Below the pieces are notes generated by a model that searched no databases, had not been told where the DNA came from, and saw only the letters and a list, made by a program, of their open reading frames with translations. 60,000 nucleotides of DNA, from the NCBI RefSeq assembly GCF_000003815.2, contig NC_049994.1, forward strand, positions 14,209,190 through 14,269,189. The letters run 5' to 3'. The position numbers were made by a program, and so were the translations under genes. The first letter of the stretch is position 1, and the number at the start of each line of letters is the position of its first letter. Positions 1 through 50,669 of this stretch are shown here, piece by piece. The stretch comes from Branchiostoma floridae. Its lineage: Eukaryota > Chordata > Leptocardii > Amphioxiformes > Branchiostomatidae.

Positions 1-1363
1 AAAAGCTCTGCCAAATGTGGCATTTAGTTAAATCTCTGTACATGTACACAAGGTGTTCTAGACAAACTTGAGAAGGCCTTAATATCACCTTAAGTGTTTT
101 TATGTGGTGGTCTTAGGGATGACCTTAGCATAAGTCCTCACAGCAAGTACCACTTGTGAGTAGCTGTTGGTTTGGTGCCAGAACTGCTGCTCTTTCATCA
201 GTATGACTGTGAATGGCCTGAACAGACCAAATCAATCGTAGGATAATCAGTTAATTGAAAGATTGCAATGTCACACAAGACAAGACTGGGAGCATTAAGG
301 TCTCATTGATGAGTTTCTTCTTCACATAGACTTCTATGTTATAATTCGTGGTTTAAATGGGCGCGTTCATAATGAAGCTACGTGAAATTTCAGCAGATTT
401 TTCATTCTTTGTCGAGCACATTTACCCTATATCGTGGGAAAAAATTGCCAATGCAAACTATACATAGAAACTTTTTTTATAGCAATTACAAACTACGATT
501 AGTCAATCCCCACAAAAGGCACTTTTTCGCTGCTATTGTACAACCGCACCACTCAGAACCCACGACTGTGTACCTCCGATCTAGCGCGCGGCTGCCAAAC
601 TTTACCTGCTTATTTCTTCAGTTAGAAACTAAATTTCACCAATCTAACTTTTGATATCAGTTCCGCTGGCTAAAAGGGAATTTCTCACCGCTAAAAACAT
701 GCGTCTATACAGCCGTTCAGTTTTTGGCTCGGATCTCTTTTAGGGTCCCCACTAGCGGAGTAATACATCAATGAGACCTTAACATGCCGAGGTTGAAACA
801 ATTGCACAATAAGCAAAGCTAGTGAAAACATGGAATTAAATGAAAAGAAGTCACAACAAATAAGGGATTCCAAGGTCAGGACTGTGCTGTGAAGGTCACA
901 CTTTCACCATGGCATGGCATATCAAGTTACTGTCATTGACATTTCTAAAACTGCCTAGTCATCGTGATGGTAGCATCTTGCTTTCAATGTCAACTGTGCA
1001 TGTAATTTCCTTTAGGGGTGAATCAGGGTCAAGAATTTCAAAGCTTAAAAGGGCACTAGAGGTTATGTTGTGTTGCAAGGACACTGTACCAAAAGGGAAA
1101 ACTACAGGTATATGTGCTGTCATATTGAATACACAAGTGTTTGAGATTTAGATTTATACTTTCATCAAACATTGCTACAGATGAAATGTTGACGAATATT
1201 ATCATCTACTTCACAAACTTGTTGAAAATGGTAACAAGCATCTATACATGTCTATAATGGAGTTGTTTTAGAAAGTATGAAATCTTGTGACTAGGGCATA
1301 TCAGGGAGAACTGTTGAAAACCAAAACAATTGTTCAATTCAAATATTTCTTTGGACTCTGTAG
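1..1363. other. Region upstream of first visible AOX exon
   Basis: No coding exon, RNA gene or clear repeat is recognised here. The first visible AOX exon (1364) opens with the last base of a codon, so at least one upstream exon with the start codon and mitochondrial targeting peptide must exist. It is either here and too short or divergent for me to see, or left of the window. Short open frames here show no similarity to the AOX N-terminus. Confidence 0.5.
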
Positions 1364-1427
1364 GACAGAAGAAGAAGTGAACAAAGTGGTGATCACTCAC
1401 ACCCCTCCACAAAGCTTTACAGACAAG
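1364..1427 (+). CDS. AOX: AOX exon a (first recognised)
   Basis: Acceptor TAG precedes 1364 and donor GTAAAA follows 1427. After one leading base it reads [15 protein letters not shown]... to FTDK, matching the segment of animal AOX just before the first membrane-associated helix region. It ends in phase 0 and joins LAYGSVKF in the next exon. Confidence 0.8.
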
Positions 1428-4400
1428 GTAAAACTTCTGAAGTTATCTCTTACTTGTTAGTTTTACAATCTTTCTGAGACAATGGTACCCAGTTTTAATC
1501 TTCAAGCAGATGCAAGGGAATGGATTAGTCTTGGTGCTTTAAGTAATATTGTTTTGTGACATTTTTATAAGCACTGTACTTTAAATTCGTGTATTTTTGT
1601 CCTTTGGCGGTGTCACGGTATCTGGTAGAATTATGAGAGTTGATGTTACCATGTATAACTGTTAAGCAATTAACTGTTCATTTTTTTCATTCACTCATTC
1701 ATTTTGATATCCATTCTGAGTTCAACTGTTGGTATGCTAAAGGTCAGTACAATGACGATATTGGGTGATGCTTAATATTTGTCTATCCTTGCAGTTGGCC
1801 TATGGCAGTGTTAAGTTCATGAGATGGAACTTTGACCTTTTTTCGGGCTTCAAATATGGGAAGAGAACAGAAAGAAAATGGCTTCAGTAAGTGATTCCCA
1901 ATTATTTTGGTGTGTGTAACATTGCTATTCACAGAGCCATTTTATGGTTGTCAGTTGACATGTGACATTTATTACTGTAAAAGTGATGACTAATATTGCT
2001 ATTTGGCATATCTTATTACCTGAATGTCTAACATTCATTGATGACGACTAAAATTGTTTTAGTTGAAAAGAGGGTACTAGAAATCTTTTTCTTTTCAATT
2101 TCACAGTGGTTTTAAACTGCAATATGTTGAAACTACTGCAGTTTGAAACCACCGTCCATCGACTTGGTATCCCTGAATACTATGTTTTTAAAGACAACGG
2201 ATATAGGTTACCTCGTGGATAAAGGGTAACTAGTGTTAACTACTTTAACATTACTACAGAATTCTTTCAACATTTCCCAACCTACCGTGAGCATGAAATC
2301 AACTCCCAGCAAAAATGGTTTGATATCACCTTAGGTTGGGAAGCATGACAATTTCATCTTTGAACAACTGAGTATAATTGATTCGTAAGGCCACACAAAT
2401 TTTATTTGTTTTTTTTTTCTGATTTCCCGACCCTATTTTTTCTGATTCCACAAAAAAAGAAACTTTTCAAATTGATGGCCACACCTCGTGTTGACAAAAT
2501 TTCACTGCCTCTCCTTTCTCAAATTAATTATGGGCCTCAAATTCCAGTAGCTGTACCTGCCTATTTTGGACGGTCTGTTTACCATTTTTCTTCAAACTTT
2601 GGACTTTGCTACCAGGGACCCCCTAAATGTTGAAAGTTTAGGTTTACCTGTCCAATCTCTCCTACCCCTGACTTTTTAAAAAGTTTTTTAAAAATTTTTT
2701 TCCGACCGACCGACCAACCCAATTTTTTTCTGAAATAATCTGAGAAACAACAAATAGAATTGATGTGGCTTAATAAAAAAATATGTGTGCATCCTTACTC
2801 TACCAGGCGCATCATCTTCCTGGAGACCGTGGCGGGCGTTCCCGGCATGGTGGCCGCCATGACACGGCACCTGCACTCGCTCAGGCGGCTGAAGAGAGAC
2901 TACGGGTGGATCCACACATTGTTAGGTAAACGCTAGTTCACCTTATCTGCGGGGTAACCTATATCTCATGCTTTTCAAAATAGGGTATTTAGGGATATTA
3001 AGTCAACGGACAGCGGCTTCAAATTGAAATAGTTTCAAAATATTGCACCTTGAAACCACCATCAGTGGAGTTGATATTGCTGATGTAACATTCCAAGGTA
3101 GAGCCTGTCACCCCCCTTCGGGCAATTGGTACATTCCGATGACCTCGATAGAGACCTGTTCACACGTGTTTACATTATACTGAAGTCTTCTTCTAGATGA
3201 CAGTCTCTCGTCGTTATTGAGTCCTTTAGACATCTACAAGACAGGACTTACACTAACACCGTTTTTAAAAGCAATGGATATACAACACTGTAGGTTACCC
3301 TGCAGATAATGGTGAACTAGCATTATATCACATTCTCCAAGCAGATATAAGGATCTGGCACAGTCTCAGTGTTTTACGCATGTTTTGCGACTTTTAGTCA
3401 CAAAGACATAATGGTTATGATACTCAGTTCAGTAACAAGGAAAGTCCTGTCACCATACAGTATGTAATAGTGGTAATCAGTTCAGCACCAAGGAGAGAGT
3501 AGAACTGCAACTAGAGCTGGATTTGACCAGGTTCCTTGCACCCCTTACCATTTTGTTCCGATTGCAACCGCAAAATGAAATACGTGCCCGGATTTTGGCA
3601 CCAACTTGCAACACATACTGGATTTTGAAAAGTTTATAAAGTGTGTACTTAAAAAGAGAAGATAACATTATATTCTATTCAAAACACTGAGATTATGTAT
3701 AGTTATATTTGTGGGAGGAGTCAAGATGTTACAAAACTGTGCACAACTGGAAAGGTGTATGGTACTAAATATTGCAAAAATGTTGCATAGAATGCAGAGT
3801 CTGGGCTGTCATCCTTACATCTGCTTAGAAATTAGTTAAATTTGACAGACTGGGCATTCAGATTTTCCTCATTCACTGCTCTCTGCAAATTTGTGTACAC
3901 ATCTTCTACTTGACGTATGTTTAAGAACAGAGCTGAAGTTGTGTGGCTTCTGATTCCTGACAATTTTCTCCTGCAGAGGAGGCAGAGAATGAGAGAATGC
4001 ACCTGATGACGGCTCTGCAGCTCAGAAACCCATCTGCACTGTTCAGGTGGTGTGTCGTTTTTGCACAAGGTGGGTTTTCATACAATTTTTTTAATTTTAG
4101 GTCACTTCCTTCTTTTTTTTTCATCCCACTTTTAGAGCATTTGACACATTTATTCCCAACACAGGTATTTTCTGCTATGGGCTGCCTCTAAACTACACAT
4201 TAGAGACTGTTAAGACATTTGGAAATGGCATATGTCTTCCATTGCGTGAAAGAAGAAGTCAAACCCAACAAAACTAGTACCATGAAGTAAAACATGAGTG
4301 GTAGTCCTGAATACAGTTGTATTTTTCATTACCATATGTGATGTTTTGCTTGTACATGTACTTGCAATTATCCCAAAGGAATGTATTTGCAATAAACCTT

Positions 4401-7076
4401 TTTAAACTGACCTGGTCTCTCCTTGTACAGGCACCTTTGTGACCCTGTTCTCAGCAGCCTACCTGGTCAGCCCCCGGTTCTGTCATCGCTTCGTGGGTTA
4501 CCTCGAGGAGGAGGCTGTGAAGACTTACACCAAGTGTCTGGAGGTAAGGATTTGTAAGCTTGTTGGATTGTGAACTGGCAGGCCCGGGTTCGATTCCCGG
4601 TGTGGGAACCACTGAAACATTAGAGGGGCGAGTAGAAACCTGTGAAGAGTAGGGGGTCCTTCCCAGTGTGAGTGGACCAAAAACTTAGTCTTGTGTACGT
4701 CTTACGTAAGGTGCTTGGAGCGCTCAGACTTATGAGGTTAAGCACGAAATAAAGAAGAAGAAACAGTCTTCTGGCTCCTGGGAATCGAATCCGGGCCCGC
4801 CAGTTCACAACCCTACACCATCACCACTATACTACGAGGGCCGAACTATTTGGAATGGTCAGTTGGTGGTGCTCGAACCTCTCTGTTACACGTCTTTTAC
4901 GTCTTTCAGGCAAATAGGGTACGTTTGGAGCAGTAGGCACAGGAAAGTCCAGTTTTGTCAATATTTTGTTTGTTTCGAATGAGTTAGACACCTATGAAGC
5001 TTGGAGATGAAAATTAACACACGTATTTGTACAGGCACTACAGCGCATCACCTTCTCTTGATATGTTTTTTCTATACATTTTACAATGATGTATTATCAG
5101 CATCATTTCCTCTGCATGTCAGTACACATATGTATTGAGGCAGGCCACCATAGCCTACAATCTTATGCTTGTGCCCCCTTCCATCCACATCCCATGATGA
5201 TGCATCTTATCTATAAGATTGTTATTCTTAAACATTTCCATCTTTTAAGAGGATTTGTTGGATAATGTTACAAATCATTCGATCACTTCATTTTCTCCAT
5301 GATCAACTTTCAAAGATGAAGCACAGATCCCTTCTGAATGAATATTTTTCTGACGTCCTCATTTGTTTTCCTCCAATCCACCCTGTAAGAGGATCTGTCT
5401 GATACTCATCCACTAATCTTCATTCATTTTGGCCTCGTTTTGTAAGTTTTTGTGTATTTTTCCCCATTTTCATGCCCGAAGCCAGGTTCGGACAATCCCT
5501 CCCCCCGCCCCACACACACTTGAAGGTCCGCTTTTAGTGTACAAGATTTTTCTTCAAAGGAAGACTGATTTGCATTTTTCACTGACAACTGATCTTGGCT
5601 CCTCCAGGACTTTGACAGCGGTCGCTTGCCCCTGTGGTCCGACATGGAAGCCCCTCCACTGGCAAAGAGATACTGGAGTCTGCCGGTAAGTCTTCTATGC
5701 TTCAGCCTGCTATGGCGTCTGTTTGGCAGCAAATTTGTATACATGTTGCGGACATGGCAGAATGAAAACTAGGTCAAACAAACATAAAATATTTATAGAA
5801 TCACATCCCATTCAGTTTTTCTCCCCAACTATACTAATATCGTAAATATGAGATCAAATAATAGTATTGTATAAGTGTTATGCAAAGAAAAGATGTAGCA
5901 ATTTAGAGTAGCGTAGAGATGCAAAATAAAAACATAATAATGCAGACCCTATGAAGTCCCGTCCAGCTCAAATTGATTTACAGTAGAGTAACATCTATTA
6001 TCATAATACCGGTACGTTTACGACGATTTCTCTAGCCATACTGATTTGACACATTGTCAACGCATCATTTTCTCCAGTTACATGTTGCTGTTATAGGTTA
6101 CCCTTGCCACTTCTTCTGTGTAACTTTTCTGCCACTCTTGTCCTGCTAAAAGCGTAATATTGTAATTGTAACACGCCGCGGAATTACACGGCGAACGGGC
6201 GCGTGGTTGGGAGGGGGTACAAAATACCGGTAGGAAGAAACACGGCACAATTAACTGCCGCTATGTACATTTATACATCCTCTGATGTTCCTTCATTTTC
6301 TGTCAGTAAATGCATAAAACATAAACCTGCATGAGCATACAAAATGTCATGAGAAAACGGACGTATACTGTCAAGAATTTTCATTTAACTTCTGTCCGTC
6401 ACAACCGCTATGACGTAACACTTCACTGCTAGCGTAGATATAAAAATGGCGGGAAAATGGCTGCGTACGTTCAATTTTGCCCATTCAGTCATAGATCCGG
6501 GCTATTATGCAACGGTTCTTCACACTTTTACATGAGTTGTAGGTCACCAACAGAAATCCAAGATTGCTGTTGAATCATGTTCGTCTTGTGCCGTGAGCAT
6601 GTGTAATTATGATCTATAAATTTGGCAATGAATGCGACAGTGTGACGACGAGCTGCCTACCCCGAAAAAGATACTGAAAACTTTTGGCCTTGTTGTCTTC
6701 GAATGCATTGTTATCGATGCTTTGTAAATGATGTATTGGACACCTAGATGTCTGAAGTGTGCACAGCTCAGAAATAACTATTGTTGCATGTGTAGATCTC
6801 TTTAAGTTCCAGTATTTTGAATCTACCGGTATAAGTCTTACTACCGGTATTATGCCAATGCATGTTACATGCTTTGTGTTATAAATGACTTTGTTAGCTG
6901 TCAATTTTTATAGACAATTTGTTCTAACCATACTACTGAATCTCCTACAGCACGACGCGATGATGAGAGATGTCATCCTGGCCATCCGTGCAGACGAAGC
7001 TCATCACCGATTGGTCAACCACACCTTGAGCGACCTTGACAAAGATGACCCCAACCCTTTCCAGCCTGGAAAGTGA
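1364..7076 (+). CDS. AOX: Alternative oxidase, 3' seven coding exons (partial gene)
   Basis: This encodes alternative oxidase, the di-iron ubiquinol oxidase of the mitochondrial inner membrane that passes electrons from ubiquinol to oxygen and bypasses complexes III and IV. Exons are 1364-1427, 1795-1886, 2807-2925, 3977-4069, 4431-4543, 5608-5685 and 6951-7076; all have GT-AG borders and phases agree. They give about 227 residues. All four iron-ligand boxes are visible: LETVAG (exon 3), NERMHL (exon 4), LEEEAV (exon 5) and RADEAHH (exon 7). The protein ends NPFQPGK, the C-terminal signature I recall for animal AOX. Animal AOX proteins are usually somewhat over 300 residues, so roughly the first 100, including the targeting peptide, are missing from the visible part. 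All residues needed for the di-iron site are present, so this looks functional and not a pseudogene. AOX is known from many invertebrates and absent from vertebrates. Confidence 0.93.
1795..1886 (+). CDS. AOX: AOX exon b
   Basis: The acceptor is TTGCAG and the donor GTAAGT. It encodes [19 protein letters not shown] followed by [11 protein letters not shown], the conserved DLFSG-type segment before the first iron-ligand box. It ends two bases into a glutamine codon completed by the next exon. Confidence 0.88.
2084..2240. repeat. Relic related to the 2933-3320 TIR element
   Basis: The sequence around 2145-2240 (TTGAAACCACC..., then GGATATAGGTTACC and GGTAACTAGTG) resembles the right half of the TIR element at 2933-3320. 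The left boundary was not found, so this is a fragment in an AOX intron. Confidence 0.4.
2389..2772. mobile_element. Probable MITE with imperfect terminal inverted repeats
   Basis: The left end (TAAGGCCACACAAATT, then TATTTGTT) is matched in reverse complement at the right end (TAAGCCACATCAATTC, then TATTTGTTG). Poly-T and CCGAC-containing stretches follow inside both ends. No ORF of transposase type is seen. It lies in an AOX intron and ends about 35 bp before exon c. Confidence 0.45.
2807..2925 (+). CDS. AOX: AOX exon c, first iron-ligand box
   Basis: The acceptor is ACCAG and the donor GTAAAC. It encodes [18 protein letters not shown] and then [20 protein letters not shown]; the Glu of LETVAG is the first iron ligand. 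It ends with one base of the next codon. A TIR element begins within about 10 bp of its donor. Confidence 0.93.
2933..3320. mobile_element. Non-autonomous TIR element next to the AOX exon c donor
   Basis: The left end, CTAGTTCACCTTATCTGC then GGGGTAACC, is the near-perfect inverse of the right end, GGTTACCCTGCAGATAAT then GGTGAACTAG. The termini are about 28 bp and both end in CTAG. The 388-bp interior has no coding potential. Insertion is only 8 bp downstream of an exon end (2925), in the intron. Confidence 0.65.
3977..4069 (+). CDS. AOX: AOX exon d, NERMHL box
   Basis: The acceptor is CTGCAG and the donor GTGGGT. It encodes [18 protein letters not shown] and continues to CVVFAQ. Glu and His of NERMHL are the second iron-ligand box. 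Phases match both neighbours. Confidence 0.94.
4431..4543 (+). CDS. AOX: AOX exon e, LEEEAV box
   Basis: The acceptor is GTACAG and the donor GTAAGG. It encodes [18 protein letters not shown] and [16 protein letters not shown], with the hydrophobic helix and the LEEEAV iron-ligand box. It ends in phase 0. Confidence 0.94.
4550..4764 (+). repeat. tRNA-derived SINE, family A copy 1
   Basis: A tRNA-like head with a perfect B box (GGGTTCGATTCCC, 4586-4598) is followed by a unique tail containing GTGAGTGGACC, TACGTCTTACGTAAG and TGCTTGGAG, ending in an A/G-rich tract (AATAAAGAAGAAGAAA). The same tail recurs at 45481-45610. The 5' head with the A box appears truncated. Confidence 0.7.
4770..4845 (-). 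repeat. tRNA-derived SINE head, family A copy 2 (inverted)
   Basis: On the minus strand it carries an A-box region CGTAGTATAGTGGTGATGG (4819-4837) and a B box GGATTCGATTCCC (4780-4792), resembling a tRNA-Asp/Glu type head. It faces copy 1 in the opposite orientation in the same AOX intron, so the transcript could fold a short stem between the two heads. Confidence 0.65.
5608..5685 (+). CDS. AOX: AOX exon f
   Basis: The acceptor is CTCCAG and the donor GTAAGT. It is 26 codons, from [10 protein letters not shown] to KRYWSLP, the AOX linker between the third and fourth iron-ligand boxes. It is phase 0 at both ends. Confidence 0.92.
5686..6950. other. Last AOX intron with four TACCGGTA octamers
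   Basis: No exon is seen in this 1.27-kb intron. It contains four exact copies of the palindrome TACCGGTA, at 6007-6014, 6225-6232, 6824-6831 and 6842-6849. A CpG-dense stretch with CACGCCGCGG and GGGCGCG lies at about 6170-6200. Confidence 0.6.
6951..7076 (+). CDS. AOX: AOX last coding exon, RADEAHH box and stop
   Basis: The acceptor is CTACAG. It encodes [20 protein letters not shown] and ends NPFQPGK then TGA (7074-7076). RADEAHH supplies the last Glu and His iron ligands. The NPFQPGK tail is typical of animal AOX. Confidence 0.95.
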   Translation, partial: HDAMMRDVILAIRADEAHHRLVNHTLSDLDKDDPNPFQPGK

Positions 7077-7359
7077 AAGATGGCGGTATCGCCTCAGTGA
7101 CCTCTCCAATCCCTGATCTTGTCAAAAATGTGCTTGTCTTTGAGAAGACCAACGTTTGTCAAGGAAACATACTATAGGTTAGGGAGAAAAATCAATTCTA
7201 AGCCTTAAACTGCCAGAGTTTCAGCCCAATAAAATGCACTAAGTACCTGGGTTTAATCTGTGACCTCCGAAAAGAAACCCCTGAACAAGGCCGGCGCCCC
7301 TAACATATGTTTGTACACCAGATATATCAGGGCTTGGCAGTTTGAGGGCTTAGGTGTTA

Positions 7360-7510
7360 ACGTGACTTCTTTCTCTGTTTAGCACTCAGTAAAGTATGGG
7401 AGTTGAACACACACCACCACCAGTGGACTTCCAGTGGCTTGTGTGGCCTAAGGGCTGCAGAAACAGAGATAGGCACTGCCCCTATGTACAGAAGGGTTTT
7501 AACATAAGAG
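7360..7510 (+). repeat. SINE family B, 3' fragment in AOX 3'UTR
   Basis: It shares CTTTCTCTGTTTAGCACT, ACACACACCACCACCAG, TTGTGTGGCCTAAGGGCT and CAGAAACAGAGATAGGCACT with copies at 28895-29120 and 44213-44490, and in inverse orientation with 51985-52060. Confidence 0.6.
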
Positions 7511-7924
7511 GTAGCATTGCTAAAATGGAGCTGAAGCTTGTCCATCAGGCAACAATACTCTGTGGTTCGAGTTGCACTTTGTATGTTAAATGCTAGAGGG
7601 TCTTTCTGCACTGCATTATGTTCTACTGCAGTACCGGGCTTAGAGTAAGGTGGCTCTTTTAAACTGTACACTGAGGTATACTATTTTCGTGGTATTGAAA
7701 TCATGTTGTACATGTTAGGACATCTAATGACACTATGTGTACTAACTTGTGACTGTATATTTTCAGAAGTATATACATACATGTAACGTTATAAACGTCC
7801 TGTAAAGTTGTTGCTCACTGGTAATACAATATGTAGTATTTGTTGCACTGTTCTTTCACTGTTAGATATTCAAAGTAGGTGTTGCTGAACTGTCAGTGAA
7901 AACAAGATGATTTTAATGGATTCC

Positions 7925-8006
7925 TAGCCTGAGTTACACTATTTCTTACTGCCAGGGGCTAATATGGGATCTAGTGGTCCACTGATAGAACGATTCAGTC
8001 AGGCTA
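7925..8006. mobile_element. Short element bounded by TAGCCTGA inverted repeats
   Basis: TAGCCTGA at 7925-7932 is the exact inverse of TCAGGCTA at 7999-8006. The ends resemble the family C miniature elements at 27612 and 45105, but no target-site duplication is visible. Confidence 0.35.
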
Positions 8007-8296
8007 CATCCAGCTCTGCCGCTCTAGGATTTTATTGAAGATCGCTACAAGAAATTTGTTAAGTTAGTGAGGATAGAAAGAGGTCTCGAAATCTCCCAGT
8101 TTTATGTAACCCATGGTAGACTTGAAGAGCTTACCTATGGCTTTAATGTCAGTGAAAGTTTTGTCAAGGAATCTCATCACTACCTCCCATATTGGGAAAC
8201 AGCTTTAACTTCAGTTGATTTCTGTTACTGTACTTATCTATCCACTTTGTTACGGATTGCAGTAACTTGTGATACTGTTATAAAGTGAAGTCTACC

Positions 8297-8302
8297 AATA
8301 AA
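8297..8302 (+). terminator. AOX: AOX poly(A) signal AATAAA
   Basis: AATAAA lies about 1.2 kb after the AOX stop in A/T-rich sequence and is followed by T/G-rich sequence (TGATGTATTGATTGGTGTTT), as expected for a cleavage site near 8315-8330. Confidence 0.5.
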
Positions 8303-8614
8303 TGATAAACATGACTGATGTATTGATTGGTGTTTATGAACATACTGGTTATGGAAAAGAATTCTCCTATATTCTACCAACCTGATGAGTAAATGATGTA
8401 ATCATTTTATAGAGTTTGGATAGGGTATTTGCCTTATTTCTACTCATGATAACAGCACTACTTGAATTCATTATTTCAAGTGACTCAATGCACTCTTTTC
8501 AGCCAAAGCACAATCCACACATATCTATTTTACATAGTTGTTTAAGCTTTGTTCCATATCATCATATCAAGTAGAGAAAGCAATGACAAAGACAAGTTCG
8601 TACACTTTCATACA

Positions 8615-8620
8615 TTTAAT
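8615..8620 (-). terminator. Gli: Candidate Gli poly(A) signal ATTAAA
   Basis: ATTAAA on the minus strand lies about 2.0 kb downstream of the Gli stop. No clear AATAAA was seen on this strand between here and the stop. If used, the two genes converge with about 300 bp between signals. Confidence 0.35.
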
Positions 8621-10624
8621 AGACTTTGAATACAAAAAGGTCATAGTCTGAAAGTTCATAAAATCTTCGCATCTTCGAAACAAATGGACACAATAAAAGA
8701 AAACTATCCCACAAAACAGGTTCCTAAACAGGGCTACGGGAAGACAGAATAAAACAGGTTATCATAAAAATATAAGATTTGGGGTTAGTATTAAAAAAAC
8801 ATACAAAAATGGCTGTTTGGTTGTTTTTTAACTGGCAAGAACAAGGAGCTTAATATGGCTGGGTGTTAAGACTTTGGAAGACGGTGACAGTGGCTTTTAC
8901 ATATCATCTTCAACTGTACATTTTTCCTATAACACTACAATAAGTGGTGCTTTCAGAATCTGGTAGAGACTACTTTCTCGTCAAGAAAAACTTGCTAAAT
9001 TCCTTTCAAAAAGGCTTCAGCATAGTTGCGTGTGATGTGAATTTGTTGCACTGCCTTTTCATAACAATTCATTGAAGTGCACAGTCACAGAGTTGACTGT
9101 GGTTCAACATAGACCATAGCTGGCACTCATGTAAGTACTGTGTGACTCTCATAACAAAACACTATCGTACAAGATATAATTTGTTGTCGAGGATGACTAA
9201 CAATTTCAGAATTTTGATGGTCATGATTTGCAAACGTTTGCCTGCTCTCTAAATGATGAAACTTCACCAATGTTACATGATTCTGTACTTCATTCTATGC
9301 ATGGTAACAGTTCTGTGTATATCTTCTCTGAAAACTTCTTTCTCATTTCTATATTGAGTTCCATGTATGTACAATGATTGTAAGAACAACCTACCAATAA
9401 TTCATACAGACGAGCCGGTACACTTTCATATAACTACTATTGTTTTCAGTTGAAAACTTCATTGTCCTAAATATGAAGAAAGTAGATTTCCGGACAAGGG
9501 CTTTTTCACAATTGTTACTGTTTTAAAAGAGCTATTCATAAATATACAAGTTCTGATCAGGATCACAGTGGCAATTTTCCACAAGTTTATCAACTTTCAG
9601 TGTGATATTTGTGGCTAGTGGCTACACCTGGTTGGGAACCGGTGAATTACGCCGGCTATTTCTTTTAAAAATCTCATAATATTTCATCACTCTTCTACCA
9701 TAGACACAAACAACGGTGCTTTGTACATTTCCTGAGTCCATTAACTTCTAATAGACAAGGCACACGATTAGCATTTAAAATGGCTTCAAATGTGGACAAA
9801 AACTTTTGACCAATACTGTCGCTACTAGTAGGCCCCAACATGGTTGCCCTTTGCAGCAATACAAAGGTGCCTATCTATTTGCAATGGTAATGCAAATTGC
9901 AGTGATATCTTAACCTAAAAAGGGTTTCTGCATGAAAACTTTTGTGGCAAGTATTTGGCAGCTGCATCCACAGATGTAGATAAAAAGAAGTTGTGAACAC
10001 ATCTCTTTTGACTGTGTTAACTAAATAAATACAACAGGCTAGTTGTATCAAGAGTTGAACACCAAATTTCCCATTCTTTCTGCTAAAGGTGCATATATAA
10101 GTTTAATTCTTTCCAGTCTATTAAAAGTTTGATGTATTTTTAAGCTTCAACAGGCACTTCAGACAGACACCGTGGCCACCTATGGTTGTCGACAACAAGT
10201 ATATCTACATACACATTACCTACTGATTTCAACAGCAAGACACTATTCAAATGGCACCAATGCTTGCAAGCCTGTACAAAAGCAAGAGAACCTCATCCAT
10301 ACTCTTATGGCAACAATTTTAGTTCTTGAGACGATAAAAACTCGGCCAGTCAAAGCCTCCCTAACGTTTATCTCTGATTATCTTTTCTTATAACTCACGT
10401 GACGCCAATGGAAAGTTTGGGGGCTTGAAAGAATGACATATGTAGCCAGTCTGTTTAATATGTCACTCTGACCAATACCCCAGTACCTTTGTACAACTTC
10501 TCCTTCACAAAAATAAAGCCCCAAACTTTCACAAACACAGCACCCCATTCTGACGTCTTTGAGCCTAGAACTGTCCGGGAAAAGCATCGTACAGCCCTCT
10601 TCACAGAATAAATAGTCCTCAGTT
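8621..10624 (-). other. Gli: Gli 3' untranslated region
   Basis: About 2 kb between the Gli stop and the candidate poly(A) signal. It is A/T-rich with no coding exon and no repeat that I recognise. The extent depends on the poly(A) site. Confidence 0.45.
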
Positions 10625-50645
<40,021 letters not shown>

Positions 50646-50669
50646 CGCTATCTCATAGTGGTCTCACTT
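50646..50669 (-). other. Gli: Gli 5'UTR segment in exon 1
   Basis: These 24 bases lie between the acceptor (AG at 50671-50670) and the ATG. They show that the transcription start is in an upstream exon not identified here. Confidence 0.6.

Larger units (their letters stand above)
7077..8320 (+). other. AOX: AOX 3' untranslated region
   Basis: From the AOX stop there is no further coding sequence. An AATAAA at 8297-8302 is the likely poly(A) signal. The region includes the 3' part of a family B SINE (about 7360-7510) and a short TAGCCTGA-bounded element (7925-8006). Confidence 0.55.

Noticed and set aside
909-1151. Possible AOX N-terminal exon
   Set aside because: The frame shows no match to AOX N-terminal segments and no donor in the needed phase was convincing.
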